From an uncultured Christensenellaceae bacterium (GTDB lineage: Bacteria > Bacillota > Clostridia > Christensenellales > Christensenellaceae): a stretch of 42,157 bases of DNA. Position numbers and translations under genes: made by a program. Location: positions 15,594 through 57,750 of the forward strand of contig CAJUPM010000004.1 in the NCBI GenBank assembly GCA_910588425.1, written 5' to 3'. The notes below the pieces were generated by a model. The model had not been told where the DNA came from and did no database searches. It saw only the letters and a list, made by a program, of their open reading frames with translations. How positions within the stretch are numbered: the stretch's first letter is position 1; every line of letters begins with the position of its first letter. Of the stretch, positions 15,988 to 23,203 are shown piece after piece.

Positions 15988-16534
15988 CGTTTTCTCCATG
16001 TTCTTTCCATTTCTTTCTCAGCATTTCCCGGGCCCGGTATAACCTGGATTTCACCGTCCCAAGGGCAGTTTGCAGGATCTGGGCTATCTCCTCATAGGAA
16101 TACCCATCCACATCGCGCAGCAGGATGACCTCCCTGAGCGAAGCGGGCAGCTCTGCTATGAGCCGCTCTAAAGCGCGGTGTTCATCCGCCAAAATGACGC
16201 GCTCCTCGATATTCTCTGCCGCCAAGGGCTCAAGACCCTGCTCATACAGTGCTTCCAGCGAAAGAGAGGCTCGCTTTTTTCTGCGAAAATCCAGCGAGGC
16301 GTTGCGGGTGATCCGGTAGACCCAGGTGGAAAAAGAGGATTCCTGCCTGAATTTTGGCAGCGCGCGGTAAAGCTTCAAGACGCTCTCCTGCGCAACATCG
16401 AAAGCATCCTCTGCGTCTCCAGTCATGCGCAGCGCCAGCGCATAGATTTTATTTTGATAAAGCCGAACCAAAGCTTCAAAGGCGGCAAGATCGCCCCTTT
16501 TTGCCTTTTTCAGCAGGATAGCTTCTTCCTCCAT
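15980..16534 (-). CDS. ECF-type RNA polymerase sigma factor
   Basis: This 184-residue sigma-70-family protein has only regions 2 and 4, the layout of extracytoplasmic-function factors. Region 2 includes DAFDVAQESVLKLYRALPKFR and the WVYRITRNASLDFRRKK stretch; region 4 includes LRDVDGYSYEEIAQIL and GTVKSRLYRARE. ECF factors usually sit beside an anti-sigma gene, but here the next gene is polA, with an 8-base overlap. It may direct transcription of this operon or a stress regulon; that is inference. Confidence 0.92.
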   Translation of the reverse strand: MEEEAILLKKAKRGDLAAFEALVRLYQNKIYALALRMTGDAEDAFDVAQESVLKLYRALPKFRQESSFSTWVYRITRNASLDFRRKKRASLSLEALYEQGLEPLAAENIEERVILADEHRALERLIAELPASLREVILLRDVDGYSYEEIAQILQTALGTVKSRLYRAREMLRKKWKEHGENDG

Positions 16535-16570
16535 TTCAACCCTTCCGCTCCTCTAAGAGGCAAAATGTTA

Positions 16571-16599
16571 TTGACGCGCCTCCTAGAATATGCTAGAAT
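16571..16599 (+). promoter_or_regulatory. Promoter of tRNA-Leu
   Basis: TTGACG (16571-16576) and TAGAAT (16594-16599) are separated by 17 bases. They end 17 bases before the tRNA 5' end. Confidence 0.85.
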
Positions 16600-16616
16600 T
16601 ACTGATGTTCAAAGTT

Positions 16617-16703
16617 GCCGAAGTGATGGAATTGGCAGACGTAGTGGACTCAAAATCCACCGCTGGCGACAGCGTGCCGGTTCGAGTCCGGCCTTCGGCA
16701 CCA
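16617..16703 (+). tRNA. tRNA-Leu (anticodon CAA)
   Basis: An 87-nt type II tRNA with a long variable arm (TGGCGACAGCGT region) and encoded CCA. Acceptor GCCGAAG pairs with CTTCGGC. The anticodon stem GTGGA/TCCAC encloses CTCAAAA, giving anticodon CAA, which reads UUG. It has its own promoter and terminator. Confidence 0.97.
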
Positions 16704-16705
16704 AG

Positions 16706-16734
16706 CCCTTTTGCATTGCAAGAGGGTTTTTTTT
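16706..16734 (+). terminator. Terminator of tRNA-Leu
   Basis: A 9-bp stem (CCCTTTTGC / GCAAGAGGG, one wobble) with a 3-base loop is followed by T8. It starts three bases after the tRNA and touches the stop codon of the convergent peptidase gene. Confidence 0.9.
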
Positions 16735-17425
16735 ATTGCGACCAGCCCCAGACCGAGAGTTTCTCGGAAAGCGCCTTGAGCTCCTCCTGAATCTCCTGAT
16801 AATCCGGGCAGTACCGCGCGACAATCTCCCAAAATTCCGCAGAGTGCGCATGCACCATCGTGTGCGCAAGCTCATGAATGACAACCGAATCCACCGCTCT
16901 GCCGGATGCGAACAAAAGCCTCCAGGAAAAATTCAGCTGATTCTTTCCGCTACAGGAGCCCCAGCGCGTCCGCGCATCCGTTATCTTCACAGAGGCGTAT
17001 TCCGCGCCCATCTTTTCAGCCCAGATCTGCACTCGCTTTTTTAGAATTTCCAGGCCCTGCTGCCGATACCACGCCTTAACCAGCGCCCGGCGCTCCTCCA
17101 TCTCACAGCGAGGCATGCGAAAACAACTGCCGTCAAAGAGCACTTCCTGTTCTTTTCCCAGCCTGACGGGGTATTCCCTGCCCAAAAAGAAAAGCGTATC
17201 CATACGGTAAGCCGCCCTTTGCCGGGCAATCTCCGCTTTTTTCTCCAGACACTTTTCGATCCACTCCCGCTTGCTTTCCACAAAGCCATCGATAAATGCC
17301 TGGGAAATGCGGCGGGGCGCCAAAACTTCCACTTTGCACTCGGGCGTAACGCGAAGCAAAATTGTCTTTCGCATACCGCGTTTCAGGGTATATTCAATTT
17401 TCTCATTCGCGCGCTTTGTATCCAT
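16733..17425 (-). CDS. YgjP-like (DUF45) zinc metallopeptidase
   Basis: The 230-residue protein has the DUF45/SprT-like zinc site: HELAH (184-188) followed by H194 in HAHSAEFW. RTRWGSCS, the other hallmark of the family, lies about 25 residues earlier. An N-terminal beta-rich part (RVTPECKVEVLAPRR) is also typical. The biological substrate of this family is not established. It lies 24 bases downstream of the YdcF-like gene on the same strand, so they probably share a transcript. The ribosome site GAGGAT is close to the ATG. Confidence 0.9.
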   Translation of the reverse strand: MDTKRANEKIEYTLKRGMRKTILLRVTPECKVEVLAPRRISQAFIDGFVESKREWIEKCLEKKAEIARQRAAYRMDTLFFLGREYPVRLGKEQEVLFDGSCFRMPRCEMEERRALVKAWYRQQGLEILKKRVQIWAEKMGAEYASVKITDARTRWGSCSGKNQLNFSWRLLFASGRAVDSVVIHELAHTMVHAHSAEFWEIVARYCPDYQEIQEELKALSEKLSVWGWSQ

Positions 17426-17449
17426 ATCCTCTATTCTATCACACCAATG

Positions 17450-18205
17450 CTATTTTTGAAATAGCTCACATTGATAGTAGTTGGCGATGGAGAGCATTTC
17501 ACGCAAATAGAAGTTCAGCTTCATATACCACGCAGATTCCACCGGCCAAAGCGCATATTCCTTGAAAAACTTCTTTGCGATCTGCGCAGAGCGAAAGCAA
17601 TGGAAATCGCTGGTTACGATTAAAACGCTAGGCAAAAAAGAGAATTTCTCCAAAAGAATCTGCTGGGAGAACTTGAGGTTTTCATAGGTGTTGCGCGCGC
17701 TATTTTCTACCAGAATCGACTGTGGTAAAACGCCCTGCTCAAGCAGATAGCGCCGCATGGCCTCTGCTTCGGAAAGTTCCTCTTGCCTTCCCTTCCCGCC
17801 TGTTACCAAGATAGGCAGGCGCTCCTTCTGCGCCGCGCGAATCGCCGCATTCAGCCGCATGCGCAGCAAGCGTGACGGGCGGTTTCTGCGCAGCCCCGCG
17901 CCCAGGACAATAACCGCATCTGCCTTCGCGCTTTTGCAGCGCCGCGCATACAGCGCTGTGCAAAAAATGCAGCCGAGCAGCGAGGCCAGGACAAGGAGAT
18001 AACATACGGATGCGGTGCAAACGGCAATCCTAACCCCAGGCAGTTCCAATATTTGCGGGGCAAAAAGCCCGAGGCACCCATAGCAGACCAGCGGGATGCC
18101 CAAAAATGCCGGGAGGAGCACGCCCAGGTTGAGATTGGACATTTTCGCGGCAAACAGAGTATCAGCGATGAGAAGAATGCCTAAAATAAGCCAAAAATAC
18201 TGCAA
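17450..18205 (-). CDS. YdcF-like (DUF218) membrane protein
   Basis: This 251-residue protein has three to four membrane segments in its first 90 residues and a cytoplasm-size DUF218 domain. Family motifs are VIVLGAGL, ILVTGGKG, ENSARNTYENL and VTSDFHCFRS. Relatives have been linked to envelope or vancomycin-sensitivity functions (SanA/ElyC), but the reaction is not established. I choose the TTG start at 18205 because AAGGAGG lies at the right distance; the in-frame GTG at 18223 would include that site and sit almost at the predicted transcription start. Confidence 0.88.
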   Translation of the reverse strand: MQYFWLILGILLIADTLFAAKMSNLNLGVLLPAFLGIPLVCYGCLGLFAPQILELPGVRIAVCTASVCYLLVLASLLGCIFCTALYARRCKSAKADAVIVLGAGLRRNRPSRLLRMRLNAAIRAAQKERLPILVTGGKGRQEELSEAEAMRRYLLEQGVLPQSILVENSARNTYENLKFSQQILLEKFSFLPSVLIVTSDFHCFRSAQIAKKFFKEYALWPVESAWYMKLNFYLREMLSIANYYQCELFQK

Positions 18206-18227
18206 CTTGTCCCCTCCTTCCACATCT

Positions 18228-18257
18228 ACTATATCATATTGCCCAAAATTAGGCCAA
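18228..18257 (-). promoter_or_regulatory. Promoter of the YdcF-YgjP pair
   Basis: On the minus strand TTGGCC (18257-18252) and TATAGT (18233-18228) are separated by 18 bases. The expected transcription start near 18221 supports the TTG start codon at 18205. Confidence 0.6.
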
Positions 18258-18301
18258 CCTACTTGCCGTTTTGCTCCTCCCGCGGGAAAAATAGCCCAAT
18301 T

Positions 18302-18340
18302 AAAAGAGAGCCCCGCTTTTTAAGCGAGGCTCTTTTTTTT
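18302..18340 (-). terminator. Terminator of the four-paralogue operon
   Basis: An 11-bp stem with one mismatch (GAGCC-C-CGCTT against AAGCG-A-GGCTC), extended by A-T pairs, is followed on the minus strand by TCTTTTAATT. It lies 56 bases after the last gene of the operon. On the plus strand it also ends in T8. Confidence 0.8.
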
Positions 18341-18395
18341 AGAAAGCAGACAGCCAAAATTGGGCATTATCCCAAATTCAGCCTGCAAATATCGC

Positions 18396-19028
18396 TTATG
18401 CTTCTTTGAATGCCTTGGCTGCCGCGCCCGGATCTTCCGCATTCAAAATTGCACGGCCAATAATGACCATATCGACATTATATTTCTTCACCAGCGGAAT
18501 GCGCTCCAGCGTCAGCCCGCCTGCCACGGCGACCTTGGCGTCAAAGCCCGTCGCCATAATGCCGGAAAGCACCTCTTCATAGGAGCGGTGATCCTCTTGG
18601 CCTTCGGAATCGACTGCGATATGCGCACAGACGTAATCCATGCCGGCTTTATTGAGTTTATCCTTATGGGCGGAATAGTCCTGAATATGCATCAGATCTG
18701 CCATCGCATAATGCCCGGGGCCTGCTTCTCTGGCCGCCTGCACAGCGCCTGCAACCGTAGACATATCCCCATAGCCCACGACCGTTGCGAAGTTTGCGCC
18801 GTAGTCGAACATCTTTTTGGATGTGCTGTAGCCGCCGTCCACAGTCTTGACGTCGGCCAAAAGCTGAATACCCGGGAAAGCCGCGCGGAAAATTTTCACC
18901 AGATCATAGCCATGCGCGCCCATGAAACCGGTTCCAAGCTCAAACACATCGACATAATCTTTTGTTTTATGCACCATTTCAAGGCCTTTGTCAATATCCT
19001 GAAGATCAAGTGCAAGCTGCAATTTCAT
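18396..19028 (-). CDS. HPS/KGPDC-family protein, copy 1 (GR type)
   Basis: A 210-residue beta/alpha-barrel of the orotidine-5'-phosphate decarboxylase suprafamily, which includes 3-hexulose-6-phosphate synthase (HPS) and 3-keto-L-gulonate-6-phosphate decarboxylase (KGPDC). The metal-site motif D59-x-K61-x-x-D64 is intact (ADVKTVDGG), as is H136 (YVCAHIAVD). The phosphate-site motif is VIIGRAI (G191-R192), as in KGPDC; but Arg139 of KGPDC is Val. It is the last and most divergent of four tandem copies. A GGGGAGG site precedes the ATG, and a strong hairpin separates it from copy 2. Substrate unresolved. Confidence 0.85.
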   Translation of the reverse strand: MKLQLALDLQDIDKGLEMVHKTKDYVDVFELGTGFMGAHGYDLVKIFRAAFPGIQLLADVKTVDGGYSTSKKMFDYGANFATVVGYGDMSTVAGAVQAAREAGPGHYAMADLMHIQDYSAHKDKLNKAGMDYVCAHIAVDSEGQEDHRSYEEVLSGIMATGFDAKVAVAGGLTLERIPLVKKYNVDMVIIGRAILNAEDPGAAAKAFKEA

Positions 19029-19062
19029 TCGTTCTTCCTCCCCTGTTTTTTTATTTTTTAAA

Positions 19063-19082
19063 CCCCCGGCATTTGCCGGGGG
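19063..19082 (-). terminator. Strong intercistronic hairpin between copies 1 and 2
   Basis: A perfect 8-bp stem (CCCCCGGC / GCCGGGGG) with a 4-base loop lies between the two genes. On the minus strand only TTT follows, so it is a poor terminator. It may be an mRNA-stability or processing element, or an attenuator that lowers expression of copy 1. Confidence 0.55.
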
Positions 19083-19111
19083 CTTTGAACACTTAAACCT
19101 GCTGACAGCGC

Positions 19112-19747
19112 TTACGCCTCGAAGAACGTCTTGGCAACTGCCGCCGGATCATCCGCCTCTTTGATCGCGCGGCCGATGATGACGTGATACGGATTGCAGG
19201 ATTTCACAGCTTCGATGTTCTCGACGCGGATTGCGCCGGAGAGCACTTTCTTGGCCTTGAAGTCCAGGCGCTTCACTTCCTCGAACATCGCGTTCAGGCG
19301 CTCGGTCGTCTTTTCCTGGCCGTCTCTGGAATCATCGCCGGAGAGGTGGAAGCAGACGTAATCCGGGCCAAGCTTGTTGAGCATCTCAACATAGGGCTCG
19401 TAATCCGGGACTGCAACCAGGTCTACAAAGCACTCTTTGCCCAGCTCGTGGCAAGCACGGATGGTCTCGGAAATGGTTTTCTCCTTGGCACGCGCACAAA
19501 CCGTGATGATGTCTGCGCCGGCTTCCAGGCAGGGCTTGCCGACTTTGTAGCCGGAGTCCATAATCTTGATATCTGCCAGGATTTTCTTATCCGGGAAGAG
19601 ATCCTTGAACTCCCGGATTGCCGTGTGGCCATAGCGGGCGATGAATTCTTCGCCGAGCTCGATGATATCGATGTACGGCTCCACAGCCGTCGCCAGCTGA
19701 ATTCCTCTGCCAAAGCTCAGGCAATCGATCGCGAATTGAATTTTCAT
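19112..19747 (-). CDS. HPS/KGPDC-family protein, copy 2 (GR type)
   Basis: A 211-residue paralogue of its neighbours. D-x-K-x-x-D is present (ADIKIMDSG, D59/K61/D64), with a His in YVCFHLSGD and a phosphate motif VIIGRAI (G192-R193) like copy 1. The segment after the His is different and Lys/Arg-rich (DGQEKTTERL), suggesting a different substrate end. ATG 19747 follows AAGGAGAAAAGAAC; the longer upstream frame overlaps copy 3 and has no better site. Decarboxylation of a 3-keto sugar acid phosphate or a formaldehyde-linked aldol reaction are both possible from the family; neither is shown. Confidence 0.85.
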   Translation of the reverse strand: MKIQFAIDCLSFGRGIQLATAVEPYIDIIELGEEFIARYGHTAIREFKDLFPDKKILADIKIMDSGYKVGKPCLEAGADIITVCARAKEKTISETIRACHELGKECFVDLVAVPDYEPYVEMLNKLGPDYVCFHLSGDDSRDGQEKTTERLNAMFEEVKRLDFKAKKVLSGAIRVENIEAVKSCNPYHVIIGRAIKEADDPAAVAKTFFEA

Positions 19748-19790
19748 GTTCTTTTCTCCTTTTTCTTTTCCAATTTCAAATTTTGCTATT

Positions 19791-20426
19791 CTAAGCTTCT
19801 TTAAAAGCTTTAGCAACGCTAGCAGGGTCTGCGGCTTTCTCAATCGAGCCGCCGACGTTTACATGGTGCGGGTTCACTTTCAGAATTGCCGGAATATCCG
19901 CGACCACAATGCCGCCCGAAAGAACCAGCTTGGAATTGAATTTCAGCTCGCCGATTTTTTCGAACATGCGCGCGCGGGCATCCGCACCGCCCTCTTTTTC
20001 ATAGATATCACTGCCAAGATGCGCGCAGACATAATCCGGTGCCAGCTCATTGATATAATCCACATAGTCGGCATATTTCTCAGCAGGAATAGCGATGAAA
20101 TCCAGCCAGGATTCCCTGCCCATTTCTTTCGCGGCCTGAATCAGACCGCGGCAGGTTCCCTCTGTCGCCAGGATGCAGGCAGTTACGATATCGGCTCCCG
20201 CCTCAAACGCCATCTTGCTCTCGCTGTATCCGGCATCCATAATCTTAATATCTGCCAGAATCTTTTTCTCCGGGAAAACTTCCTTCATTTTCGTCACTGC
20301 GGAAAGCGAATATTTGCTGATCATCCGCTCGCCCAGCTCGATAATATCCACATATTCGCGGACTTTTTCCGCAATCGCAATGCCCTCTTCCAAAGGAAGC
20401 GTATCAATCGCATATTGTAAAATCAT
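19791..20426 (-). CDS. HPS/KGPDC-family protein, copy 3 (GG type)
   Basis: A 211-residue protein about 80% identical to copy 4 (168 of 211 by my hand count, no gaps), so the pair arose by a fairly recent duplication. It keeps D59-x-K61-x-x-D64 (ADIKIMDAG) and the His of YVCAHLGSD. Its phosphate loop is VNVGGSI, with Gly where copies 1 and 2 have Arg; HPS enzymes such as HxlA have a similar GG loop. That favours an HPS-like activity (formaldehyde plus ribulose-5-phosphate, reversible), but no hexulose-phosphate isomerase gene is nearby. GGGAGG precedes the ATG. Confidence 0.87.
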   Translation of the reverse strand: MILQYAIDTLPLEEGIAIAEKVREYVDIIELGERMISKYSLSAVTKMKEVFPEKKILADIKIMDAGYSESKMAFEAGADIVTACILATEGTCRGLIQAAKEMGRESWLDFIAIPAEKYADYVDYINELAPDYVCAHLGSDIYEKEGGADARARMFEKIGELKFNSKLVLSGGIVVADIPAILKVNPHHVNVGGSIEKAADPASVAKAFKEA

Positions 20427-20443
20427 GTTATTTCCTCCCCGCC

Positions 20444-21079
20444 TTAGGCTTCTTTAAATGCTCTGGCCACAGCCACCGGATCCGCTGCTTTCTCAATGGC
20501 CCCGCCCACATTGACATGATGCGGGTTAACCTTTTTGATTGCCGGGATATCCGCCAGGCTAATGCCGCCGGAAAGCACGAGCTTAGAGGAGAAATTCAGC
20601 TCGCCGATTTTCTCGAACATGCGGGCACGGGCATCCGCGCCGCCTTCTTTTTCATAGATATCGCTGCCAAGATGCGCACAGACGTAATCCGGCGCCAGCC
20701 GGTTGAGATACTCGACATAGTCTGCGTAATTCTCAGACGGGATGGCGATGAAATCCAGCCAGGATTCCTTGCCTGCATCTTTTGCCGCGTCGATAAGCCC
20801 TTTAGCCGTTCCTTCTGTAGCTACGATACATGCCGTGACGATATCCGCGCCGACCTCATAGGCATCCATGGCATAATTATAGCCAGCGTCCATGATTTTC
20901 AGGTCTGCCAGAATCTTCTTCTCCGGAAACGCCTGCTTCATCTTCGTGATGGCGGAAAGAGAATATCTTTGAATCATTCCCTCGCCCAGCTCGATGATGT
21001 CCACATAGTCCCGAATCTTTTCGGCGATAGCCATTCCCTGATCCAGCGTCAGGCTATCAATTGCGTACTGTAGTAACAT
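20444..21079 (-). CDS. HPS/KGPDC-family protein, copy 4 (GG type), first gene of the array
   Basis: The promoter-proximal copy, 211 residues. ADLKIMDAG carries D59/K61/D64, the same stretch as in HxlA. YVCAHLGSD gives the conserved His, and VNVGGAI is the phosphate loop. A 33-residue block around YVCAHLGSDIYEKEGGADAR is identical to copy 3, marking it as the functionally constrained face. It starts 17 bases from copy 3 and is preceded by AAGGTG and an 8-bp hairpin (21094-21114). HPS-like is the better guess over KGPDC, from the GG loop. The pathway is unknown. Confidence 0.87.
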   Translation of the reverse strand: MLLQYAIDSLTLDQGMAIAEKIRDYVDIIELGEGMIQRYSLSAITKMKQAFPEKKILADLKIMDAGYNYAMDAYEVGADIVTACIVATEGTAKGLIDAAKDAGKESWLDFIAIPSENYADYVEYLNRLAPDYVCAHLGSDIYEKEGGADARARMFEKIGELNFSSKLVLSGGISLADIPAIKKVNPHHVNVGGAIEKAADPVAVARAFKEA

Positions 21080-21167
21080 TTATTACACCTTTCTAAATGG
21101 CTTTTCGCCATTTAAATGAAATCGATAGAATTTGATAAAGCTGGTTTTGCGCTTTATCCAAAGCCGT

Positions 21168-21281
21168 TCAGGCTAAAAAAATACGGCCTGCAAACTGGAG
21201 ACTTTTCATGATCTTTTTGGGCATTCCGCCCCGGTTATGGATACCGCCTTTGCTCTTTTCACAGGCAATTTTCCCGACCAC
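21168..21281 (-). CDS. Possible 37-aa leader peptide
   Basis: A GTG start sits six bases after GGAG and opens a frame reading M-V-G-K-I-A-C-E-K, then KGGIHNRGGMPKK, then a hydrophobic end (FAGRIFLA). The ribosome site and the Lys/Gly-rich composition are protein-like. It may equally be chance within a structured RNA or a degraded repeat. It overlaps the frame at 21206-21322 in another phase. No family is recognised. Confidence 0.3.
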   Translation of the reverse strand: MVGKIACEKSKGGIHNRGGMPKKIMKSLQFAGRIFLA

Positions 21282-21322
21282 GTCTGACTCCTTTTTGCAA
21301 ACCGAACTGCAAATGAATTCAT
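21206..21322 (-). CDS. Possible 38-aa basic peptide overlapping the leader frame
   Basis: An ATG with AAGGTG about ten bases upstream opens a Lys/Arg-rich frame (MNSFAVRFAKRSQTW, ending CPKRS). It overlaps the 37-residue frame in a different phase, so at most one is likely to be real. Function unknown. Confidence 0.2.
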   Translation of the reverse strand: MNSFAVRFAKRSQTWSGKLPVKRAKAVSITGAECPKRS

Positions 21323-21401
21323 GTCTTTCGACACCTTCATGCTATCATAAATGTGCCCGCTTTACAAGTTTATTTTTTAGTATTTATTTCGCCCGAAAGG
21401 T

Positions 21402-21429
21402 TTGAAATGAGAACAAAAACAGGTATAAT
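21402..21429 (+). promoter_or_regulatory. Promoter of the ABC exporter operon
   Basis: TTGAAA (21402-21407) and TATAAT (21424-21429) are separated by 16 bases. Transcription would begin near 21436, about 38 bases before the ATG, which has GAGG five bases upstream. Confidence 0.8.
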
Positions 21430-21473
21430 GATAGCGTATGATAACAACACTTTCATGGTAAAATGAGGTTCTT

Positions 21474-23201
21474 ATGGTTAAACTGGCAAGATTCCTAAAA
21501 GACTTTAAAAAGCAGGTTTTTCTGGGGCCGCTTTTCAAGCTGATCGAGGCAATTTTTGAGCTGATTATCCCCATCATCATGGCCAAGGTCATCGATGTCG
21601 GCGTAAAAAACGGCGATGAGGGCTACGTGCTTAAAATGGGTGGCATTCTCGTGCTGCTCTATGTCGTCGGCCTGTGCTCCACGCTGGTATGCCAGCGGTT
21701 CGCCGCCCAAGCCAGCCAGGGCGTGGGCACGAAAATCCGGGATCAGCTCTATGCGCATATCATGCGCTTTTCTCATGCCGAGATCGATAAATTCGGTTCG
21801 CAGACGCTGGTTACCCGGCTGACGGCAGACGTCAACCAAATTCAGCTGGCCGTCGCCATGCTGATTCGCCTGGTGGTCCGGGCGCCTTTTCTTGTCATCG
21901 GTTCTATCATCGTCTCCATGTTCATCGACCTAAGCCTCTCCTCGGTGTTTTTGGTGATGGCACCGGTCGTCGCGTTCGTTACCTGGCTGATCATGAGCCG
22001 CTCGGTTCCCTACTATAAAATACTGCAAAAAAAGCTGGATAAGGTTTCTTTGCTGACGGGCGAGACGCTGTCGGGAGCGCGCGTTATCCGGGCCTTTTCC
22101 AAGCAGAAAAGCGAGAGCGAGAAAGCCTATGCCGCCACGGATGATTACCGCAGAACGGCCATGCGTGTGGAGCGCCTTGCAACGCTACTCAACCCGCTCA
22201 CCTTCATGCTGCTGAACTTTGCGACAATTGCCGTCATCTGGTTTGGCGGCTATCGGGTGAATTCCGGCACGTTTACGCAGGGCGAGCTCGTCGCCTTTGT
22301 CAACTATCTCTCGCAAATTGCCCTGGCACTGATGGTCGTGGCGAACCTGGTCGTCATCTTCACCAAAGCCTCCGCTTCCGCCGCGCGAATTAACGAAGTA
22401 TTCGAGACTGCTCCGTCTATTACGGACGGCCCCGGAGCGCCCAGCGAGGCCAAAAGCGGCGCGCCTGTGCTCTGCTTCGAACATGTTTTCCATTCCTACG
22501 GCGGAGAAGATTCGCTTTCGGATATTAACTTTACCATCATGCCCGGCCAGACTGTCGGCATCATCGGCGGCACGGGTTCGGGCAAATCCACCCTCATCAA
22601 CCTGATCCCGCGCTTTTACGATGTCTCTGCCGGAAAAGTTCTGGTGGGCGGCGTGGATGTGCGGGAATATAAATTGGAAGAACTGCGGCAAAAGGTCTCT
22701 ATTGTGCCGCAGCACACCGTTCTTTTTAACGGCACCGTCGAATCCAACCTGCGGCTGCGGGATGAGAATGCCTCTTTAGAGGATTTGGAGCAGGCGCTGG
22801 CCGTCTCTCAAAGTAAGGAGTTTGTCGATGCCCTGCCCGGCCGGCTCTCAGCGCCTATTAGCGAGGGCGGAAAAAACTTGTCTGGCGGGCAAAAACAGCG
22901 CCTTACCATCGCGCGGGCGCTCGTCGCCCAGCCCGAGATTCTTATTTTAGATGATGCAACCAGCGCCCTGGATTATTCCACCGACGCCAAGCTCCGCCAG
23001 GCTTTGGCGACCAAGCAAGGGCTGCAGGCGCTCATTCTGGTCTCGCAAAGAGCCGCTTCTATCCGCCATGCTGATCAGATTTTTGTGCTGGACGACGGCA
23101 AAATTGTGGGCAGCGGAACGCATCAATCGCTCCTGGCTTCCTGCCCCATCTATCATGAAATCTGCAAATCTCAGTCTATCTTGGAAGAAGAGGTGAAATA
23201 G
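21474..23201 (+). CDS. ABC exporter half-transporter, degenerate NBD
   Basis: A 575-residue membrane-plus-ATPase half-transporter. Six membrane segments occupy about residues 20-300. The nucleotide domain has Walker A GGTGSGKS (365-372) and signature LSGGQ (469-473). Two catalytic positions are non-standard: Walker B ends ILDD with Asp494 for the catalytic Glu, and the H-loop has Gln525 (VSQR) for His. This is the degenerate-site pattern of heterodimeric exporters such as BmrC/TM287. It pairs with the next gene, two bases downstream. Substrates (drugs, lipids or peptides) cannot be told. Confidence 0.93.
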   Translation: MVKLARFLKDFKKQVFLGPLFKLIEAIFELIIPIIMAKVIDVGVKNGDEGYVLKMGGILVLLYVVGLCSTLVCQRFAAQASQGVGTKIRDQLYAHIMRFSHAEIDKFGSQTLVTRLTADVNQIQLAVAMLIRLVVRAPFLVIGSIIVSMFIDLSLSSVFLVMAPVVAFVTWLIMSRSVPYYKILQKKLDKVSLLTGETLSGARVIRAFSKQKSESEKAYAATDDYRRTAMRVERLATLLNPLTFMLLNFATIAVIWFGGYRVNSGTFTQGELVAFVNYLSQIALALMVVANLVVIFTKASASAARINEVFETAPSITDGPGAPSEAKSGAPVLCFEHVFHSYGGEDSLSDINFTIMPGQTVGIIGGTGSGKSTLINLIPRFYDVSAGKVLVGGVDVREYKLEELRQKVSIVPQHTVLFNGTVESNLRLRDENASLEDLEQALAVSQSKEFVDALPGRLSAPISEGGKNLSGGQKQRLTIARALVAQPEILILDDATSALDYSTDAKLRQALATKQGLQALILVSQRAASIRHADQIFVLDDGKIVGSGTHQSLLASCPIYHEICKSQSILEEEVK

Positions 23202-23203
23202 CG

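Larger units (their letters stand above)
21080..21400 (-). promoter_or_regulatory. Long structured leader of the four-paralogue operon
   Basis: This non-coding stretch upstream of copy 4 is rich in hairpins on the minus strand: TAAATGGC/GCCATTTA (21114-21094, next to the ribosome site), GATAAAGC/GCTTTATC (21158-21134), GGGC/GCCC, CGGT/ACCG, TTTGCA/TGCAAA, and TGTC-GAAA-GACA. A possible -10 (TATGAT) lies near 21350 but has no convincing -35. The density of stems suggests a regulatory RNA, attenuator or degraded repeat. I do not recognise a known riboswitch class. Two small open frames lie within it and are listed separately. Confidence 0.45.

Noticed and set aside
18396..21079. Possible orotidine-5'-phosphate decarboxylase (pyrF) identity for the array
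   Set aside because: The sequences carry the HPS/KGPDC form of the motif (ADxKxxDxG with GG/GR phosphate loops) and no pyrimidine genes are near; four copies would also be senseless for pyrF.
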